A stretch of DNA of 64,000 bases, from positions 62,001 to 126,000 of the forward strand of contig JACKQL020000055.1 of assembly GCA_018296165.2 (NCBI GenBank), in the 5' to 3' direction. The notes under the pieces were generated by a model, which saw nothing but the letters and a program-made list of their open reading frames with translations, was not told the DNA's origin and ran no database searches. Positions 58,301 to 64,000 of the stretch are shown here, in pieces; position 1 is the stretch's first letter, and each line of letters opens with the position of its first letter. Source of the DNA: Termitomyces sp. T153 (Eukaryota > Basidiomycota > Agaricomycetes > Agaricales > Lyophyllaceae). A program made the position numbers and the translations under genes.

Positions 58301-59270
58301 GGACCTTGTCAAAGGAGGTAGTGGGCTGGGTGCAGGCACTGGTTCTTGAGTGCCAGGATGGCTGCCTGGCTGTCACTTACTGATAATCAAGAACCTCATA
58401 TCCTTCACTATCTTTGCTTCCTAAATAAGCTCCTTCTCAATCTTCCAACCCTTGCCCCATGCTCATTGTCAATGATTAATTGTCTCAACCTGTTCTTTGC
58501 CTGGTCTACAACATCTTCCTGCTCAACCCTCCTTTCCACCTCCATAAATGTGGCCCTGCCCTTTGTCATCACTAGTTTGTTCCTTCTCTTCTTTGCCCCT
58601 TTGCCTCTCTGTATCACCCTCCCCTCATACACTTGTCCCTTCTCCATCCTTTCTACTGTCTCCTTAGCATCTCCTTAATTGTCTTGACAGATGCTTCTGC
58701 TGTGTTCTCAAGTACTTCTCCATTGCCTTATCTAGAGCTTCTGAAGTCCTCATGTCCTCAGTCTGAAGGCTGTTTGTATGCAGTTCTGTTCCTGTTCTGC
58801 TGCCACTGATTGTACTGCATGGTCACTAGTCCTGTCCTGGTTCTGGGCACCTGATGGCCAGCAATTTCAGGTGTCTGTCTGCCACTATTTGCTGGCAATT
58901 CATCTCTTGAATCAGTACATGTAATGTAGAGTAATGGTATGAATAGAGTGTTTTTTACTTTCTAATCCTGGCCCCTACTGCCTCTGTGTTCTCTTTGGTT
59001 GCTTGAACTCAACTTCCCACTCTGCAGACAGTGGTGTCAGATCAGAAAGATTCCATCCACCCATCTTAACTCATCAAACTTATGACCATAGCCATGTTGG
59101 ATGCTAGTGTCATGCCAGTGAACACCATAAGCATCCTAGACTTTGATGACCAACGAAGGGTCAATATAATGTTATTTCTGCTCAATCTCACCCTTGATAC
59201 AACTCACACAGATACATATACACATCATTGATGGACACTGCCCTCAGTCAAGTACATGACAACTGAGGTG
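58301..59270. other. CpG-poor DNA, unassigned
   Basis: A basic open frame on the minus strand (58408..58647) has no domain I know. The sequence resembles other decayed repeats by composition. Confidence 0.35.
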
Positions 59271-59272
59271 GA

Positions 59273-59700
59273 GTGCTCTATATCACTGTGTCACATAGCT
59301 TGCTGATTACTTGCTGGGTGTGTGCCTGCCTACTGTATGCTACTGTAGCCTCTTATTCTGTGTCCTCATAGCCTCTTTTTCTGTGTCCTCTCATCCTGTG
59401 TCCTGAGTCTAGTCTCATCATCTTGTGCTGCTGTATTTGTCATTGATGGAGTTTGTATCAATGTGGCAAATAGTGTCATATAGCTTGCTGATTACTTGCT
59501 GGGTGTGTGCCTGTCTACTGTATGCTACTGTAGCCTCTTATTCTGTGTCCTCAGAGCCTCTTTTTCTGTGTCCTCTCATTCTGTGTTCTGAGTCTAGTCC
59601 CACCTTGTGCTGCTTTATCTGTTGTACATGGAGTACTCTGTATCACTGTATCACATAGCTTGTTGATTACTTGCTGGGTGTGCACCTGCCTACTGTTGCA
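59273..59700 (+). repeat. Tandem repeat, ~190-200 bp unit, about 2.3 copies
   Basis: The block CATAGCTTGCTGATTACTTGCTGGGTGTG...CTACTGTAGCCTC...GTGTCCTGAGTCTAGT begins near 59294, 59476 and (partial) 59653. Copies differ by small indels. Confidence 0.75.
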
Positions 59701-59814
59701 AAGCACTGTTGTAATTCTCACAATATTGTATTTCCTTGCTAGCCTTCATGACTTTCTACCATCACCACCACCTTTGGTTTAACATTAGCATTAGGGACAC
59801 TCAACAATCCATTG

Positions 59815-59901
59815 AGCAGAGAGACTGTCAATGATGAGTCAGTCAACAACAATGTTCAGCACATGAGTGTTGAATGACTCATCATCAATGGTCTCTCTGC
59901 T
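59815..59901. repeat. Imperfect ~34-bp inverted repeat
   Basis: AGCAGAGAGAC...ATGATGAGTC at 59815..59848 pairs with GACTCATCAT...GTCTCTCTGCT at 59868..59901, with a few mismatches and a ~19-nt loop. Confidence 0.75.
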
Positions 59902-60616
59902 TAAGGAAAACACCTCCTTCAAGTGTGAGTGTAATGAGCTCAATGCTAACTGTTGAACAATCAAATCTTCTGAATCTTGGTGGTATGGCAAGCAGAGTTG
60001 GTGAGCATGTCTTAGAGTGCATTGATGTGGCAAATGCTACTTTATTCATTGTTGATGGAGTGCTCTGTATCAATGAGCTAGGGAGCTTTGGCCATTGTGG
60101 CCATGTACATGTCTTCTTTTCCAAACTCTGGACTCCTGAATGCACAAAGGGAAAAACACCATATCACCTTAGACTGTTAGACTTGAGGAATGTTCCATAT
60201 GGTACAAGTGTGGCTTTTGCCCTGCCTTAGTCAGGTTGCTGGGAGTGGCATATGCTAGCAAATTACTGGCAACAGTCAAAACTGAGGAAATCTGAGCATG
60301 AAAAATCAAGGGTGGATTGTTGTTAGGAACCCCAATTATCCCTAGAGATGCTGTCATACACCTGGCCAACTCCATCTGGTATGTGTTGTATGAACACCTG
60401 TGACTGCTAATCTGCTGCAACATTTTTGGCATGTGTGTAATACTCCCTATAGTGTAGTGGAATTCTCTTTGAAGCTTCTAAGCCTTCCATTCCTGCAGGT
60501 TCTGGGTTTGACCCCCAGTCCTTGCACTGTCAATTATATTCCATGCCATTTTTTTCATTTTTGTTCAACACCTACAAATTTTTTCATTGAACCTAATTGG
60601 AGCTACTGAGCATTCT

Positions 60617-61015
60617 TCCACAAGAACAAGCAAGCTCAGAGCTCCCCATTGATATATAACACTTTACTATTTGTAAAACTGCACTCCATGACTATAAATA
60701 GAACAATGGCATCAGCTGCAAACACTACTTCCACAAGAACAAGCAAGCTCAGGGCTCCACATTGATATATAACACTTTACTATTCATAACATCTGCACTC
60801 TATGAGTATAAATAGAATGATGGCATCAGCTGCAAACACTACTTCTACAAGAACAAGCAAGCTTGGGGCTCCATATTGATATATAACACTTTACTATTCA
60901 TAATGTCTGCACTCCATGAGTATAAATAGAACAATGGCATCAGCTGCAAACACTACTTCCACAAGAACAAGCAAGCTTGGGGCTTATATAACACTTTACT
61001 ATTTGTAACATCTGC
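60617..61015 (+). repeat. Tandem array, ~114-bp unit, 3.5 copies
   Basis: Units start at 60617, 60730, 60844 and 60958 (last one partial). Each full unit contains ACAAGAACAAGCAAGC, TGATATATAACACTTTACTAT and a TATAAATAGA box followed by ATGGCATCAGCTGCAAACAC. Copies are ~90% alike. Confidence 0.9.
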
Positions 61016-61829
61016 AGTGCTTTCATAAGCATGTTGCATGTATATCATGTTGATTGAGCAGCTGATAATTGTGAGACTATCTTTCATGTGCTAAGGAATT
61101 CATGTGAACAGGACATTCAGTTTGGCTGAACTTTGAACTCAAACTTGCAACAGTCCTCAAAATACAGCCCTCCACAACCTGCTTATTTAGTACTTGCTTT
61201 AATCACCTTTCTGCCTTCTAATGCAACTGGTTGGCCTTGAGAAATCTTCTGGCAATACTGCTCCTAGCTGTGTATATGATCATTGGACTAGTGCCTATTT
61301 TGAACCTCCCATTCTGCTTCAATATTAATTTTCTCATACAGAATGGCCATACTATTGTGCCATATCACACTGTTGTTATATTCACACAATGCTACAACTG
61401 CCATTCCTCCTAAAACTGCCAGGCGCCTGGTCATGGATGTTTGAAATGGTACTGGGTTTATATCTCATCTAAGTTGGGTGGAACCTGCATCTACATGGGC
61501 TAAAAAAGTCCCTATCAGTCATATCACAACTGAAAACTGTAATATCACTTTGGGTCTGTTGAATAGTGACTTGGAAAGGTCTAAGGTAGCGCACTGGTAA
61601 TATTGGCTCTAAACCAGCAGTACACTTTGACTCATTGGTTGGTTTTAGTGTCACCACAAAATGTAAGTGGTCATTGTCTCTCATTGTTTGATCTCCAAAC
61701 ACCCTGTGATACATTTACCCTTGTTGTTTGTCATTCAGACACACTTCAACATATCACTTATATGATGGTATTTCCATGTGTTGTCATTTGTTGCTGGTGT
61801 CTGTGCATGTCTGTCACTTCCACAGGTGG

Positions 61830-62250
61830 CAGAACTATGCAGAGCTTGGCAGAAATTGGTATTGAAACTGTAACAAAACAATATTTCAATGTTTTATGCC
61901 AAGTCAATGTTGTTAACATGGTATTCTGGTATGTACCTCTTTTTTCACTTTAAATAATGTATAACTATAGTGTAAACATTTAATTTACTTGTATTTTGCA
62001 GCTTGTACACTCATTTTGACCAAAACACCCACCATTTCATGCTGAAGGGATACAACAAGGTCAACCATTTAGTTGCTGCATTCCATGCCCATTCCAACAA
62101 CATGCAGCAACATTTGGACAAGGCCTTTATGTACAGCTACTCAGGAAGGCCATACAAATGGACAGCTGGCTGTATTGAAGTCTTGCATGCAGTGCCAAAA
62201 AAGGTGACAAAATATCATGTATTCAACAAAAGTTCAAAAGAGATGGTGAG
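61830..62250 (+). pseudogene. Unrecognised coding fragment with one intron
   Basis: Open segment ending ...VNMVFW before a GTATGT donor near 61930, a ~70-nt intron ending TTTTGCAG near 62001, then an open segment LYTHFDQNTHHFMLKGYN...KYHVFNKSSKEM to ~62247. The splice signals and the composition of the second segment (YSYSGRPYKWTAGCIEVLHAV) look like real protein, but no domain is recognised and the DNA is CpG-poor, so it is probably a piece of a transposon gene. Confidence 0.3.
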
Positions 62251-63221
62251 TCTGCTGTTCTACCTTTTTAATTTTTTTTGTTCTATACACTTTTCCTGCA
62301 GCCCATTGTTCCATACCAATGGTTTGTTATAGTACACTGTAGCCACCAGTCAATGCAGCACATTGGCAGGTAAAGTAATTTTCTTCAATCTGGCATAGGT
62401 AAGTCTCTTTTGAATGTCAAAGGTAACCAGATTTCAATCTATTTTTAGTCTAACATACATGTTGTTGCCCTCATGTACATGATGAAAACAATGTATTACT
62501 ATTTGACATACAAAAAGTAATGAAATAACAAAGTCACTTTATGTATTAGATTGTGTGAATGCACCAAACTCACAGTGTAAACCTTGTACTTGACCAAAAA
62601 TGTAAGGAGAGATATTAGAATACCTTTGAAAGCACACATACTGTAAACCATGTGAATTTAGAACCTTCAAGGGGGCAAATACAGGAAACAATATAGATTT
62701 GATGTAGCTAGCAGTACATGACATCAACAAGAGCTAAGTTCATACTTGCATGGCATGCATAACACCTAAGTACTGGGCTGTTGGAGCAAAGAAGACTCTG
62801 CCAATGACTGCATAAGACATATATAATATGAGCAGAGATAATATAATAGATTCCAGCCCACATACCTTATAGTGTCCCACTGCCCAGGTCTCCTGGCCCT
62901 CAACACATCCAAAACAACACTAACACTAAGCACTAAACCTCTCCTCAAGCCTGTGGTTGAGCCCCTCATACATACCACCTGTGTTGTCAAGGGTAGCAGA
63001 GTGATTGAGCAACAAGAAGGAAGTAGGATTGTGCAAGCATTGTGGTAGGAATAGCAAGGTCCTGTACAAAGTTGTTAGTAAAATTGAAGCACTGACACAT
63101 GCATGGATCACACACCATGACTTGGGTGATAAACAATGAAATGGGTGGCAGATGCATAAGAAAAGCTGCTGCAGGCATAGGTAAGGCTGTAAGTAGGAAG
63201 CAGAGGCAGTAGGGAGGTCCT
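62251..63221. other. CpG-poor DNA, nothing recognised
   Basis: Short ORFs only, no repeat partner noticed. Confidence 0.35.
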
Positions 63222-64000
63222 ATGTGTTAGGTTCCACTGACCATGGGGGCTCAGCTACACTGGGCAAGTCCTTACTAGGTGGACACAATGTCCTGTGCTT
63301 ATAACCTAGTGCTCCAGAGTTGGCACAGACTGTAGGGACTTGTGAGGGGAAGCTAAGGGAAGCAGCCTGAGCAAGCCCAGAGTGGTCCAGGAAAGTCTAA
63401 GACCAGATATATTTAAATGTTGGGCTTGGGCAGGCATCAGGAACAAGTCTGTAAGCAGGTATATGGGTTGCTGGGTAAGCAGAGGCTTCACAAGTAATGG
63501 GAGTGGAGCCAGAGTTTGATGAGGGATCAGTCAAGAATGATGGGTTCCAGGGCTGAGTGTAGGGTGAGGTGTAGAGTTGTCATAAGAATGTTTGAGGGTT
63601 TGTAGCCTGTGTGTGGAGTTTGTAATGACATCAGAGATGAAAGGAACTTAGGAATGGAAAGGGAAACAGATACAGTCAAGACAAGACAAAGGCAAGACAA
63701 GGCATAACTGAGAAAAGAGATAGATTTGAGACTAAGAATAGAAGTAGAGACAAAACAGAGGGAAACACAAGACACAAGTAACTAAGTAATGTAATATCAA
63801 GACTGAGGTAATGAATGCTACTCTACATCTTTATATACTAATTACTGGACCTTCTCTGGAGTTTGAGGGTGCAATGGCAGGGCTTGTTGGAGCTGCACAG
63901 GGTTGGTGGGTGTCAGCTCTGATTGGAGGATGGGCCATGGTGACATTCTGATGAGAATGCAGTCTCACTGCTGGTACTCAATTGTGTTTCCCTGGGAAAA
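63222..64000 (+). repeat. LTR-like repeat, copy 2, runs off the window
   Basis: Begins TGTTAGGTTCCACTGACC; partner of 34786-35900. TG start and TATATACTAA promoter-like box near 63832 fit a gypsy-class LTR. Internal sequence would lie beyond 64000. Confidence 0.55.

Noticed and set aside
59273..61015. Possible CRISPR-like array
   Set aside because: Tandem copies are contiguous without unique spacers and the genome is eukaryotic.

Overview
The window looks like a chromosomal segment from an Agaricomycete fungus (Basidiomycota). Reasons: coding genes are cut by many 48-70 nt GT-AG introns, and the families present (a DUF6593-like protein, an Rds1-type secreted ferritin-like protein, a large EF-hand/ZZ-finger protein, a small membrane protein with a GPWEGRAVAFVLG core) are ones I associate with mushroom-forming fungi. 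The repeats are Ty1/copia, Ty3/gypsy, MULE and non-LTR elements. The species cannot be named from the sequence.

Layout. 1-11.9 kb is ordinary gene space with CpG present: DUF6593-like (-), secreted ferritin-like (+), glyoxalase I (+), F-box (+) and a 14-exon EF-hand/coiled-coil/ZZ gene (-). 12-18.5 kb shifts to CpG-poor repeat DNA with a copia relic and a doubled gypsy gag. 18.8-29.1 kb is gene-like again. It holds a small three-exon gene on the minus strand and two copies (A, B) of a duplicated unit that carries a tRNA-Tyr or its relic, a conserved small-ORF locus and another member of the same three-exon family. 29.1-39.4 kb is CpG-poor transposon debris with two complete gag-only LTR elements and a MULE transposase relic. 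39.4-57.2 kb is a third unit copy (C), split by two copia elements in opposite orientation, a solo LTR and a LINE nested in that LTR; it ends at an intact membrane-protein gene. 57.2-64 kb is intergenic sequence, then CpG-poor repeats with two tandem arrays and an LTR-like repeat.

Most interesting: a four-member family of small, basic, low-complexity proteins (18872-19310 minus; 22120-22654, 27089-27551 and 54695-55157 plus). All four share one gene plan: three exons, two phase-2 introns and a C-terminal KGPK-x-T tail. I do not recognise the family. Second are two ~1.2 kb LTR elements with target-site duplications whose only coding capacity is a CCHC zinc-knuckle gag.

Copies of the duplicated unit act as empty sites for each other's insertions, so insertion order can be read directly: a SINE-like element before the B/C split, then solo LTRs, a LINE and copia element B. 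In-frame stops in copia B are nearly all TGA, as expected from CGA-to-TGA change at methylated CpG. Exon boundaries were read by eye from splice signals and frame. Similarity statements come from reading the sequence, not from alignment software.
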